Assembly: GCF_024362695.1 (NCBI RefSeq)
Contig: NW_026063248.1
Coordinates: 769,663 to 833,662 of the forward strand
DNA from: Pectinophora gossypiella
Taxonomy: Eukaryota; Arthropoda; Insecta; Lepidoptera; Gelechiidae
Reading direction: 5' to 3'
DNA: 64,000 nucleotides
The notes below the pieces were generated by a model, which saw only the letters and a list, made by a program, of their open reading frames with translations, did no database searches and was not told where the DNA came from. Position numbers and translations under genes: made by a program. This document shows, in pieces, positions 10,733-20,875 of the stretch (positions within the stretch are counted from its first letter, which is position 1; every line of letters begins with the position of its first letter).

Positions 10733-12034
10733 ATGTGCCCGGATGGTATAGTGCGCCCATCCCGCAGCAGGGAGAGGAGTATCATCCTGGACAAGGCTAT
10801 CCTTCAACCACGTGGTGGGACCCGAAGCCGCTCCACTAGGCGAAGCTTGCGGAGTGCCGCTAGAGAATCACTGGATCGACGAGAGCGCCGTCCTCGCAGC
10901 AGGCAGCGACAACTTCGAAGCCCTGGAGTTGATCAACAATCAACGAGCCACCCCAACCGGACCGTGGACCGGGCATCTCGCAGTAGTAGCCGCCGGTCAC
11001 GCAGGCCGGCCAGGAGCCGCCGATCACGCAGCCGTGACAGATGCTGCCGGTCGCGCAGCCGGGCCAGCAGACACCGACCCCGCTGCCGGTCGCGCAGCCG
11101 AGCCAGCAGACACCGACCCCGCTGCCGGTCGCGCAGCCGGGTCAGCAGACACCGACCTCGCTATCGAGTCGGCCGTTGCCGGTCGCGCAGCCGGGCCAGC
11201 CGCTGCCGGTCACGCAGCCGGGGCAGTCGCCGCCGGACGCGCAGCCACTCCAGCGGCTCCACCCATTGCCGACCAGGTGACCACAGAGAAAAGGGTGAGT
11301 CAATAACATCAACTACTTTGGAAAAACTGCTAGAAGCTTTTACATCTGCTAATCGTAAAGATAGTCAAGATAAGTTAGGCGCTGTACAAAATGCTGTCCC
11401 TGAATTTGACCCTGCGAGAAAAGAGCAGACGATGCCCATATGGATACAGAAAGTTAATGAGTGTGCATCCATGTACGGATGGTCAGAAAAACAGATTATT
11501 TTCTACGCCCTTCCAAAATTACGTGGCGTTGCTCAGCGTTGGTATGAAGGGCTATCGACGGTTCTTTTCTCGTGGGAGGAATGGCAAGCTAAGCTGGTAT
11601 CTGCATTCCCTCCCGATGAGAACTACGGACAAACGCTTAGCGACATGCTGGCAAGGCGCGCTCGTTTCGGTGATGCACTGGAAACTTACTTTTACGATAA
11701 AATTGCGCTGATTAATAGATGTGGTATAGTAGGGAAGCGGGCCGTGGAATGTATCCTACACGGGATCGATGATCGTTCAGTTCGGCTAGGTGCGGAAGCA
11801 GTTCAATATGACGATCCCGATAAGTTACTTGCGTATCTTAGAAATGCTAGAAATTGCAGACCCCAAAATGAGCGAAGACCTACTCGAGGACAAAATAATA
11901 ACAAGATTCAGGACACACAGAGACAAAATATTAGAGTAACGCATTGTTTCAACTGCAAGCAGGAAGGTCACACTGTGACTCAGTGCACCCAACCCATCAA
12001 GAGATGTGAAAAGTGCAACAAACTTGGTCACTGA
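10733..12034 (+). CDS. Gypsy A Gag with N-terminal Arg/Ser domain
   Basis: 433 codons from the ATG at 10733; the frame is open from 10709. Residues 1-190 are an Arg/Ser-rich domain containing a 13-residue repeat (RSRSRASRHRPRC) encoded by 39-bp tandem repeats. Then comes a Retrotrans_gag-type capsid region (WIQKVNECASMYGWSEKQ, ALPKLRGVAQRWY) and a CCHC zinc knuckle, CFNCKQEGHTVTQC, near residue 404. A second knuckle begins CEKCNKLGH and is cut by a TGA. Its remaining Cys (TEQC) lies in the pol frame. Expected role: virus-like particle formation and RNA packaging. The RS domain is unusual for Gag; it resembles splicing-factor RS domains in composition only. Confidence 0.88.
   Translation: MCPDGIVRPSRSRERSIILDKAILQPRGGTRSRSTRRSLRSAARESLDRRERRPRSRQRQLRSPGVDQQSTSHPNRTVDRASRSSSRRSRRPARSRRSRSRDRCCRSRSRASRHRPRCRSRSRASRHRPRCRSRSRVSRHRPRYRVGRCRSRSRASRCRSRSRGSRRRTRSHSSGSTHCRPGDHREKGESITSTTLEKLLEAFTSANRKDSQDKLGAVQNAVPEFDPARKEQTMPIWIQKVNECASMYGWSEKQIIFYALPKLRGVAQRWYEGLSTVLFSWEEWQAKLVSAFPPDENYGQTLSDMLARRARFGDALETYFYDKIALINRCGIVGKRAVECILHGIDDRSVRLGAEAVQYDDPDKLLAYLRNARNCRPQNERRPTRGQNNNKIQDTQRQNIRVTHCFNCKQEGHTVTQCTQPIKRCEKCNKLGH
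11041..11170 (+). repeat. 39-bp tandem repeat in Gypsy A gag
   Basis: Three successive units (GCGCAGCC starts at 11053, 11092 and 11131), followed by partial units up to about 11250. The length is a multiple of three, so the repeat conserves frame. All three forward frames stay open here (Arg/Ser, Ala-rich, Pro/Gln-rich). Confidence 0.9.
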
Positions 12035-15000
12035 ACAGTGTTATTCCAGGCAACCTGCTACTTCTGATAAGGCAGTCATGTCTGTTTCAAATGAGTGTCA
12101 GCCCAGTGATAAATATTTCAAGGTTGTTGGGATTAATCGAACTCCTTTTGAAGCATTCATTGATTTCGGCAGCGAATGCTGTATGATTAGATTAACGGAT
12201 TCTCGGAAAGTTATCAGTAATTACAACACGGATAATCTTCCAACGCTTAGAGGATTTGGTAACTCTATAGTCAAGGTCTTGGAGAAATGTCGTGTTAGTG
12301 TGGAGATAGATGATGTTGAGGCAAACGTCGAGTTATTCGTTGTACCCGACGAAGCTATGCACGTCCCTGTTATGATAGGACAGTCATTTACCGAGCAGTC
12401 TCAAGTAGTCGTCTATAAGACAAGTGATAAACTACATATGATGCAGTCCATTGCCGATATAACCATACGCCCTAAAGTGAATATCCTTGTTAAAGAAGAT
12501 ATTACACTATCTGGGACTTCAGTTATTGACGTTCACACTGAGCCAGTGATCAGTGGCGACGTATATATAGAAGGTGGCATTCGTCTTGCATCGGATGTTC
12601 AGTTCGTTGTTCCATCAGGATTGTTTCACATAAGCGAAGGTGGTTTGGGCAAAATTGTAGTAAACATACCACAAGATAGAGTTGTTTCACTTAAAAGGGG
12701 ACACAGAATTGCTCGTGCGCGTGAAGCCAGAGAGGATAACATTGATCCTAAACGGGTATTACGTTTGACCAAAGAGAAATTGCCTTTACGTGAAATCGAT
12801 ATTAAAGTAGGTGAGAGCATTTCACTTGAACAAAAGAAACAGTTAGTTGAGCTTCTTAATAACTACAGGGAATGTTTTGCTTCTGACCTATCTGAGTTGG
12901 GTATAACTAACGCAGGTGAAATGACAATTACTCTCCACGACGATGAACCGGTGGTTTATAGACCCTACCGCTTGTCAATTAAGGAAAAGGAGGTAGTCAG
13001 GGACATGGTTTCTGAGCTCCTGGAGAATGGTATAGTTACACCTTCCACATCTCCGTATGCAAGTCCAGTGGTACTCGTGCGCAAGAAAACAGGGGAATAT
13101 CGATTATGTATCGACTATCGCGCCCTGAATAAAAAGACTGTTAGGGATAACTACCCTATGCCACTAATAGATGACCAGTTGGATGTACTAGCTGGTTATT
13201 CGTTTTATACCACTTTGGATCTCGCATCGGGATACTATCAGATACCCATCCGGGAGAGCGATAGGCCTAAAACAGCGTTTGTTACAAACGATGGACACTA
13301 TGAATTTACACGGATGCCCTTTGGATTGGCCAATGCTCCGGCAACCTTTCAACGCATTATGAACCAGGTATTAGGTCCTGTTAGACACAAAGAAGCTTCG
13401 CCCTACTTAGACGATGTGATTATACCAGCTAAAGACTTTTCGGAAGGATTAATTCGATTAGAAAATATACTTAAGTTACTTTCTGACGCTGGTCTAACAT
13501 TAAAACTTTCCAAATGTTTATTTTTCGGTGAAACGGTTGACTATTTGGGGTTTGAAGTATCGAAGGGTGGGATCCGTCCAGGTTCTAAGAAAATTGAGGC
13601 CGTAGAGAAATTCCCAGTACCGCAGAACCAACACCAGGTACGTCAGTTTTTGGGTCTGGCAAGCTTTTTCCGGCGCTTTGTACAAGGTTTTTCAGTAATA
13701 GCGAAGCCTCTTACCAAACTGTTGAAAAAGGACTCTACTTGGTGTTGGGGCTCGGACCAAGAGCTAGCATTTAAAAAGCTGAAGGGTACTTTAACCGACA
13801 AACCGACATTGGCCCTATATAATCCATGTGCTGACACAGAATTACATACAGACGCGTGTAAAATAGGAGTAGCTGGTATATTACTACAGCGTAATGAGGT
13901 TGGGGTTCTTAGGCCGGTGGCATATTTTAGCCGACAAACTACTCCCGAGGAACAGAACTATTCCTCTTATGATCTTGAGACACTCGCGGTAATATCAGCT
14001 CTTCAGAAATTCCGTGTATATCTCGTCGGTATCAAATTTAAAATTGTTACCGACTGTAACTCGTTGCGTGCAACGTTTCAGAAGAGAGATGTGTTGCCGC
14101 GAGTGGCGAGGTGGTGGGAGCAGATGCAAGAGTACCACTTTGACATCGAGTATAAGGCAGGAACCTCTATGGCACATGTGGATGCGCTAAGTCGCAATCC
14201 TATTCCCCAAGCATCGACCGATGTCGTTGACGTCAGGAATGTTGGGGAAGAGAGTTGGCTGATCACTGTGCAAAACGCAGATTCAGAAATTCAACGAATC
14301 ATAAAGATTATTAGAGACCCGGAATTCGATAACATTATTGACATAAAGAATAACTATAAATTGAGGGGGGATAAGTTGTTTAGATTAACACCTGAAGGAG
14401 AAAGGTGGGTTGTGCCTAAGAGTGTCCGCTGGCAAGTGTTGAAACTTAATCATGATGATATTGGACACTTCTCAGTAGATAAGACATTGGAAAAGTTGAA
14501 AGCGTCATACTGGTTCCCAAAAATGCGAACTTTCGTTAAGAAATATGTAACATCATGCTTGGAATGTGCGTATTCTAAATCTTCAGGGGGGAAGAAACCG
14601 GGGTTTCTGCACCCTATTGAAAAGGTCAGTACCCCTTTCGATACTGTACATATCGACCACGTAGGGCCTTTTGTTCGAAGCAGTAGAGGAAACATGCACA
14701 TCTTGGTGATAATCGACGCTTATACTAAGTATATCTACCTGAAACCGGTTAGGAATACGAAATCACATACAAGCATTAAAGTACATAAAGATTATTTCAG
14801 TATTTTCGGGGTTCCAGGGAGGCTGATATCTGACAGAGGAACGTCCTTTACCAGCGCCAGTTTTAAGAAGTTCATGCTTGACAAAGGCATTAAACATGTG
14901 CTAAATGCGGTGGCCACACCAAGAGCCAACGGACAGGTGGAACGCTATAATAAAGTAATAGTCGACGCTTTAACTGCCAAATCAATTGGCTCATCTGACA

Positions 15001-15548
15001 AGAAATGGGACGAGCACCTGCCTGACATTCAGTGGGGCCTTAACAACACCTTAAACAAAGGTATTAACAGAACTCCTTCGGAAGCATTATTTGGAACGCG
15101 ACTAACTGGCTCTAGTGAGGGCAGGATACTGTTCGAACTTGTCGATGAATCTGATCAGGTGTCTGAAACCGTTCCGGATTTAACTCAAGTACGGAAAGAG
15201 GTTAGTTCCCACATTGAAATGTGCCAACAAAAACAAAAGGAAGCCTTTGATGCACATCGTTCCGCTCCTATTAAGTACCAGATAGGTGATTTGGTTAGAC
15301 TAGAGCGGCAAGTGCCTGCTACAGGACAGAGTAAAAAGCTTATACCCAGATTTCAGGGCCCTTATAAGATCACGGCGATACTTGATCACGATCGGTTCCA
15401 AGTGGAGGACACCCCTATAACTCGAAAGGGTGGTAGGAAATTTTCGACAATCGTTGCCATTGACAAAATCAAACCTTGGCTTAGTTTTAACCGACCACAC
15501 GATAGCGAAATGTCTGAATCCGGTGAATCATCTGAAAATAGTTCTTGA
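12006..15548 (+). CDS. Gypsy A Pol (protease, RT, RNase H, integrase), intact
   Basis: 1180 codons open without a stop. It overlaps gag by 29 bp in the +1 frame and has no ATG at its start, so it is probably made by frameshifting. Domains: protease with FIDFGSECC (about residue 53; DFG where DSG/DTG is usual), reverse transcriptase with LCIDYRALN, MPFGLANAPATFQ and YLDD (about 466), RNase H with HTDAC (about 614), SYDLETLAV and VTDCNSL, and integrase with an HHCC zinc region (about 815-870), catalytic D in VHIDHVGP (about 883), D in ISDRGTSF (about 941) and E in GQVERYN (about 980). Ser/Glu-rich C-terminus. It is the only intact pol in the window and a Ty3/Gypsy element by domain order. Confidence 0.93.
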   Translation: MKSATNLVTEQCYSRQPATSDKAVMSVSNECQPSDKYFKVVGINRTPFEAFIDFGSECCMIRLTDSRKVISNYNTDNLPTLRGFGNSIVKVLEKCRVSVEIDDVEANVELFVVPDEAMHVPVMIGQSFTEQSQVVVYKTSDKLHMMQSIADITIRPKVNILVKEDITLSGTSVIDVHTEPVISGDVYIEGGIRLASDVQFVVPSGLFHISEGGLGKIVVNIPQDRVVSLKRGHRIARAREAREDNIDPKRVLRLTKEKLPLREIDIKVGESISLEQKKQLVELLNNYRECFASDLSELGITNAGEMTITLHDDEPVVYRPYRLSIKEKEVVRDMVSELLENGIVTPSTSPYASPVVLVRKKTGEYRLCIDYRALNKKTVRDNYPMPLIDDQLDVLAGYSFYTTLDLASGYYQIPIRESDRPKTAFVTNDGHYEFTRMPFGLANAPATFQRIMNQVLGPVRHKEASPYLDDVIIPAKDFSEGLIRLENILKLLSDAGLTLKLSKCLFFGETVDYLGFEVSKGGIRPGSKKIEAVEKFPVPQNQHQVRQFLGLASFFRRFVQGFSVIAKPLTKLLKKDSTWCWGSDQELAFKKLKGTLTDKPTLALYNPCADTELHTDACKIGVAGILLQRNEVGVLRPVAYFSRQTTPEEQNYSSYDLETLAVISALQKFRVYLVGIKFKIVTDCNSLRATFQKRDVLPRVARWWEQMQEYHFDIEYKAGTSMAHVDALSRNPIPQASTDVVDVRNVGEESWLITVQNADSEIQRIIKIIRDPEFDNIIDIKNNYKLRGDKLFRLTPEGERWVVPKSVRWQVLKLNHDDIGHFSVDKTLEKLKASYWFPKMRTFVKKYVTSCLECAYSKSSGGKKPGFLHPIEKVSTPFDTVHIDHVGPFVRSSRGNMHILVIIDAYTKYIYLKPVRNTKSHTSIKVHKDYFSIFGVPGRLISDRGTSFTSASFKKFMLDKGIKHVLNAVATPRANGQVERYNKVIVDALTAKSIGSSDKKWDEHLPDIQWGLNNTLNKGINRTPSEALFGTRLTGSSEGRILFELVDESDQVSETVPDLTQVRKEVSSHIEMCQQKQKEAFDAHRSAPIKYQIGDLVRLERQVPATGQSKKLIPRFQGPYKITAILDHDRFQVEDTPITRKGGRKFSTIVAIDKIKPWLSFNRPHDSEMSESGESSENSS

Positions 15549-15892
15549 ATAGCACCTACTACTAAGGTCTACCTTCCGACTTGTCGTAAATCAAATTATT
15601 CTGTTCAAATTATATATTTACTTACTTAATGATTAATTATTACAATAATAATAATAAACAATTTCTATTCTATACTTACTTAATGATTCATTTCATGACA
15701 ATCACGTTTATAAACAACAACAAATAATCAATTATACGAACACTCACTGAATTGTAACTCTACAATGTAATTTATTGTACATCAAATATTATTAATAATA
15801 ATAATAAATAAATTTATTTCCAAAAAAAATAAAATAATAATAATAAAAAAAAAAATGTTACAATGAAGTTTACAATATATTATTATTGTTTA
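15549..15892 (+). other. Gypsy A 3' non-coding region
   Basis: AT-rich sequence with AAT-type simple repeats (15788-15855). It ends in A at 15892, the flank of the reversed Helitron-2 terminus. No gene. Confidence 0.6.
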
Positions 15893-16363
15893 CTAGCTTT
15901 TGCCCGCGACTTCGTCCGCGTGGCGTGTTATATAAGAGAGAGATCTTTGTGTGTGTGGGAGTGCGAGAGAGTCGTCCGTCAAGTGTTGAGTTAAGCGGTA
16001 GTATTGTTGAACAGCTCCGTTAAATCTAGTGAAAATACGTGTAAAAAATGGATCTCTAACAAATTATTTTATATAAAAGCCTTTGTCATATTACGCTCTA
16101 AGTGACTGTGAAAACTGATTTCAAAAAAGTGCAGTGATTCAAAAGATATAACCAAATTTATAGCCGAATTCTAAAAAACCGTTGGAGTTCCTGACCTACG
16201 ACAACCCGCGCTCCCGCCGCTGCGGTGAATCACTATCCTGCTACCACGGTATCTGCGGAGAAACGATAACGCTATCGCAAATTCTCCGTTAAAGCGGAAA
16301 TATCGTGGTGAGAGGCTATTTGAATTTGGCCAAAGATTTTTAATTTTAACTTTTTTATTTCTT

Positions 16364-18082
16364 ATGTTGTGCGGATCGTATTCAAGCGTGATGAGGAAGT
16401 GTGCTATCTGCTCCAATCATGTATCCATTGCTGATCTCCTCAACTGTGTTGAGTGTAAAGCTGCATTTCACTATAACTGTCTTAAAATAACAAGGGAACA
16501 GTTTATATTCAAGAAACAAGAACTAGAAAGCAGTTTTGTGTGCACAGATTGTAAACGATTAACACGGCGTAAAAGGATTAACGAGAGTGATATCCTAGCA
16601 CAGACCAAAATTAATGTACCAACACATAATAGCTTTGACTCCTTAACGGAAGAAAACAATGCAGAACAGTTTAATGAAGAAAACGATAATTTAAAGAAAT
16701 TATTATTGGAAGAAAAAATGAGAAACTCTATTCTTGAAAAAGAAATTAACTACTTGAAACAGCATTCTGACACAATTAATACAACACATCATGAAAGAGA
16801 CACTATTGAAATAATAACCCCTCTAAAATCCAAAATTAAAAAGACAACAGAAGAAAATATACAACTTTACGAAAGAATTACGGAACTGGAAAATGACAAT
16901 AAAAGACTAATGCAAATACTAAATAAAAATTCATCACAGAATTCATTGTCAAATCACAATAAAGACCAGGAGAAATTACACGAAAAATGCATAGAAATTA
17001 AAGCACTACAAAAGAAAATAAGGCTCTTAAACATAAAGATTAGAAAAATACAACAGATTGTCACCGAAGAAAACTTAAATCTACTTAAAGAAATTTCAGA
17101 CTTAAAAAATAATGGTCCATTATGCGATACAATCAATCATTGCTCTAATGCTATTGATAAACTGGCCACTAGATTTGATGACTACATGAATGGACATAGT
17201 AGGTTCAGTATGAATAATTCAACCGGATGTGACAATCAAAACAATAGGGAGGAAGACAAAGAAAAAGCTGAAAGAAGACCTCAGCTATCGCTGCTCTCTG
17301 ATTTCCACGGTACAGAGCTTATTTACCCTCTATCAAAAATTCGGAAAGGCGATTACCAATGCACAGCTGATATAATTTTCAATGGTACAACAGATCGCGT
17401 ATTACAAAATATAACAACTAAGGTTTCTACATTCACAATGAAAGATTGTGTCATTATAATGTGTGGAGCAAATGACTATTATAATAAACCGGTAGAAGCA
17501 GTGATGATCGAGATAGAAGAATGTATTAAAAATTTAACTAATACAAATATCCGAGACTGTCCTTTGTTTGGTAAGGACTTTTCAGGCTTGAATCACCTGA
17601 TTGTCCGAAAAAGTAAGATGATTCCGTGCTTCGGAAGGCACGTTAAGCCGTTGGTCCCGGCTATTAGCCGTAAAAACACCTCCACCAACCCGCAGTGGAG
17701 CAGCGTGGTGGAGTATGCTCCATACCCCCTCCGGTTGATTGAGGGGAGGCCTGTGCCCAGCAGTGGGACGTATATAGGCAGTTTATTATTATTTATTACA
17801 AATATAATACTATGTAATATTCCGTATAGTGTATCACCAGACTCATATGAATATAATGAATATGTGGCTAAGTTCAACGTAGCGCTATCGAATGGGTTTA
17901 ACTCGTTTAGTAATGTGCATATACAAACTGCCGATCTGCATTTAAAACCCATCGATTTCCAATATGATGGTTACAGACTCCGTCGGAGTGGAAAGTATAA
18001 GCTCGCAAGTGCACTAAATGTAACATTGAAATTAATTAATGAGAATTTTTATAATGGCCATGCTTTTTTAGACCGGCAATAA
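16364..18082 (+). CDS. LINE-1 ORF1: PHD-like finger, coiled coil, SGNH-like domain
   Basis: 572 codons from ATG. Residues 13-64 form a Cys/His finger (CAICSNH, CVECKAAFHYNC, CTDC) of PHD type. Residues about 85-245 are Glu/Lys-rich with heptad character, probably a coiled coil. Residues from about 310 contain VIIMCGANDYYN, resembling the GxND block of SGNH esterase domains known in CR1-type ORF1 proteins. Residues about 397-481 come from an inserted SINE-like element that keeps the frame, so the native protein would be 487 residues. Expected role: RNA binding in the retrotransposition particle. The insertion splits the esterase-like domain, so function is doubtful. Confidence 0.8.
   Translation: MLCGSYSSVMRKCAICSNHVSIADLLNCVECKAAFHYNCLKITREQFIFKKQELESSFVCTDCKRLTRRKRINESDILAQTKINVPTHNSFDSLTEENNAEQFNEENDNLKKLLLEEKMRNSILEKEINYLKQHSDTINTTHHERDTIEIITPLKSKIKKTTEENIQLYERITELENDNKRLMQILNKNSSQNSLSNHNKDQEKLHEKCIEIKALQKKIRLLNIKIRKIQQIVTEENLNLLKEISDLKNNGPLCDTINHCSNAIDKLATRFDDYMNGHSRFSMNNSTGCDNQNNREEDKEKAERRPQLSLLSDFHGTELIYPLSKIRKGDYQCTADIIFNGTTDRVLQNITTKVSTFTMKDCVIIMCGANDYYNKPVEAVMIEIEECIKNLTNTNIRDCPLFGKDFSGLNHLIVRKSKMIPCFGRHVKPLVPAISRKNTSTNPQWSSVVEYAPYPLRLIEGRPVPSSGTYIGSLLLFITNIILCNIPYSVSPDSYEYNEYVAKFNVALSNGFNSFSNVHIQTADLHLKPIDFQYDGYRLRRSGKYKLASALNVTLKLINENFYNGHAFLDRQ
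17551..17796 (+). mobile_element. SINE-like insertion inside LINE-1 ORF1
   Basis: 246 bp flanked by the 9-bp duplication TACAAATAT (17542-17550 and 17797-17805). It contains the block GGAGGCCTGTGCCCAGCAGT and GGGACGTATATAGGC, which I recall as very common in lepidopteran genomes, and ends in a TTATTATTATTTATTA tail. Insert plus one duplication is 255 bp, or 85 codons, without a stop. Confidence 0.85.
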
Positions 18083-18117
18083 CGGTTAACACAAACTCTT
18101 GTTCTAGCAATCTTACT

Positions 18118-18657
18118 GTGATGCATCTAAACATTAATCGTTTATGTAATAAGCTACTGAGTCTGGAAGCGTTTATTGAAGCTGAACTTGACGTCAAACC
18201 TTGTTTCATTTGTGTGACTGAGACGTGGTTGGAACCGGATGAACATAAAGCAATACATATCTCTGGATACACTATAGGTGCTAATTTTTCTAGATCGTTT
18301 CGTGAAGGTGGTGGAACTATCATATTTGTGAGAAATGACTTGGTCTCTAGATGCAAGCAGTTTGAAGTGAAAAATGCTTGTAAAGAGAATATATTTGAGG
18401 TCTCTAACTTACTATTTAAACCTCCTAATAACAATGACTTACTTCTAGCCACCGTCTATAGAAGTAATGATCACAAGTATAGCATTACAGATTTCTTTGA
18501 CAAACTGGAATATTTCCTATTAAAAAATAAGGTTAATCATATTGTTATGTGTGGCGACTTTAACGTGGATCTACATCCGTCAAAACAAAATACAAGTAAT
18601 AGTAAAAGATTCTTACAAATTTTATTGGAGCATAATTTGAAGCCAAACTACTGTTGA
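18118..18657 (+). pseudogene. LINE-1 ORF2, endonuclease part
   Basis: An apurinic-type endonuclease domain from HLNINRLCNK through CVTETWLEP (catalytic Glu), TVYRSND and MCGDFNVDLHP (Asp/Asn). The frame ends at a TGA after KPNYC because of one extra A in the AAA near 18645. The next frame continues with DNILTDV and CSFSDHDAQ, the SDH motif that completes the endonuclease. It starts 35 bp after ORF1. ORF2 would nick target DNA and reverse transcribe the LINE RNA. This copy is broken by the frameshift and by the TAG at 18839-18841. Confidence 0.85.
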
Positions 18658-20875
18658 CAATATCTTGACGGATGTTGATGATAACGTAAACGCATGTGTA
18701 ATACCGTGCTCTTTCTCGGACCATGATGCCCAGATGATAACTTTTCTTGATATTAATGTTGCAAAACCGCAGACTTCTAATACTTTCTTAACTAGACTGA
18801 TCACCAAGAAATCGTCTGAATCTTTTTTGGTAAAATTGTAGGCCACAAATTGGGAGTTTCTACACAGTAATATCTGTATTAATGATAAAATGGATAAATT
18901 TATTAAAATAATAAATAGTCTAACAAACGCATCTTTTCCTGAGAAACAGATTAAATGCAATAGGATAACTAAAAGTTGGATTAGTAAAGGAATTAAAATA
19001 TCGAGTAAGAAAAAAAGGTCGCTCATGCTGCAACAAAGGAAAAATGGAAATAATGCTAACTTAAATATATATTTAAAATTGTACAAAACTATACTAAAAC
19101 GTACTATATCTACAGCTAGAATTATAAATACTAAAAACAAAATTAAAAAAGCTAAATGTAAAAGTAAAGTCATATGGAAGATAGTTAATGAAAATAAAGG
19201 ATGTAAAACTAAGAAAGATAACATTGTATTGGTAGAAAATAAGGTTAGAATTAGTGACCCTATTGAGGTTAGTACTATATTTAATGATTTCTTTGTCAAA
19301 ATCGGTAAAAAGGTAAATAATCTAAACTCTACTGATCAAAGAAGTAACAAATTCAAGGAACATTTACACAAAACTGGATTTAATAATTGTAAATCGATGT
19401 TTATGAGACCTATAGATGAACTGGAAGTAATCAGCATTACAAAAAGCATGAAAAATACTAATTCTTGTGGTCCTGATGCAATAAGTATCAGGATCATCAA
19501 GAGATTCATTGAATTTCTTTGCGTTCAGCTGTGCTTTATCTTCAACGAGTGTATAGAAATAGGTATATTTCCAAAGGTACTAAAGGTAGCTAAAGTGATA
19601 CCTGTGCATAAAAAAAAGTGCAAAACGAATAAAAATAATTATAGACCGATATCCTTGCTATCAGTCATAGCCAAAATCTTTGAAAAAGCTATTGCTAAGC
19701 GTATCGAACAGCATTTTAACAACAATGATTATTTCTCTGGACAACAATTTGGTTTCCGACAGAACTTTAACACAATCACAGCAATATGTAAACTAACTAA
19801 AGACGTACTTGAAGGCTTAAATAATGGAGATATGTGTGCAGGAATATTTTGTGATCTTAGTAAAGCTTTTGACTGTGTGGATCATTCAATTCTTCTGGAT
19901 AAATTAGAATTTTATGGTATTAGGGGTCCCGCTCTTAAACTCATGCGGTCGTATCTGTCGGACCGTCAACAATATGTCCAAGTGGCTACGACTGGTGGTG
20001 AATATATTAACTCTGAAAAACGGCATATCGTGTGCGGCGTCCCGCAGGGTTCAGTTTTGGGACCCCTACTCTTCATTGTATTTATGAATGACCTACCGTA
20101 TAATATTACTTGCGGTACATCTTATCTGTATGCAGATGACACAAGCATCATTGTAAAAGATAAATCTTTGCATGGCTTAACTAATGCTGTTAATATAGTG
20201 TGGCATAATCTCACGGACTGGTTTGTGACTAATGGACTTCTACTTAATTTGGAGAAAACACTCTACATCACATTTAAAAGACATTCCAATACCGCGGACT
20301 TTAACCTACCACTTCCTATAGCTAAAGTTACTAGCACACGTTTTCTTGGGGTGGTAATGGACCAGCAGTTGCGATGGCAAGCACATTTAGATACGATGCG
20401 CAAAAGATTAGCCAGCGCATGCTATACTATTAAACATCTATCTCGTACAATGGATATATCGACTTTAAAGATGGTTTACTATGCTTACTTTGAAAGTATA
20501 ATGCGATATGGCCTGGAGGTCTGGGGGAACAGTGTTGAAATCAACTCTGTTCTAATTTTACAAAAAAAAGCGGTAAGACTCATAGAAGGCACTCATTATC
20601 TTGAGCATTGTCGCCCACTGTTCATTAAACACGGAACATTAGGAGAAGTACAACACCGTAGTCTGAGAGACAGTTGTCGACTAATCGCTCCTAGATCAAA
20701 TTACGTTAATTATTCTAAAAGCTTCGTGTATATAGGGCTAAAAATTTTTAATCACCTAAATAAAGACATAAAAAACCAAAATAACATTAAATGCTTTAAA
20801 ACTAAACTAAGAAAGTTCCTATTACAACGACCTTTCTATAAATTGAATGAAGTTTTTGGAAATCTATATGATTGA
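18658..20875 (+). pseudogene. LINE-1 ORF2, reverse transcriptase part
   Basis: Continues the endonuclease in a shifted frame. After the in-frame TAG at 18839-18841 it is open for 661 codons from 18890. It contains NSCGPDAIS, NYRPISLLSVIAKIFEK, QFGFRQNFNT, CDLSKAFDCVDH, GVPQGSVLGPLLF (about 20036), YADD (about 20133, catalytic) and the C-terminal GLEVWGNS region. All core reverse transcriptase motifs look intact; only the upstream stop and the frameshift break the polyprotein. Clade by motif style: CR1/Jockey. No RNase H domain is apparent. Confidence 0.87.

Noticed and set aside
18622..19299. 225-codon hydrophobic ORF on the minus strand
   Set aside because: Antisense of the AT-rich LINE-1 ORF2; Leu/Phe/Ile content is what reversed Lys/Asn codons give.
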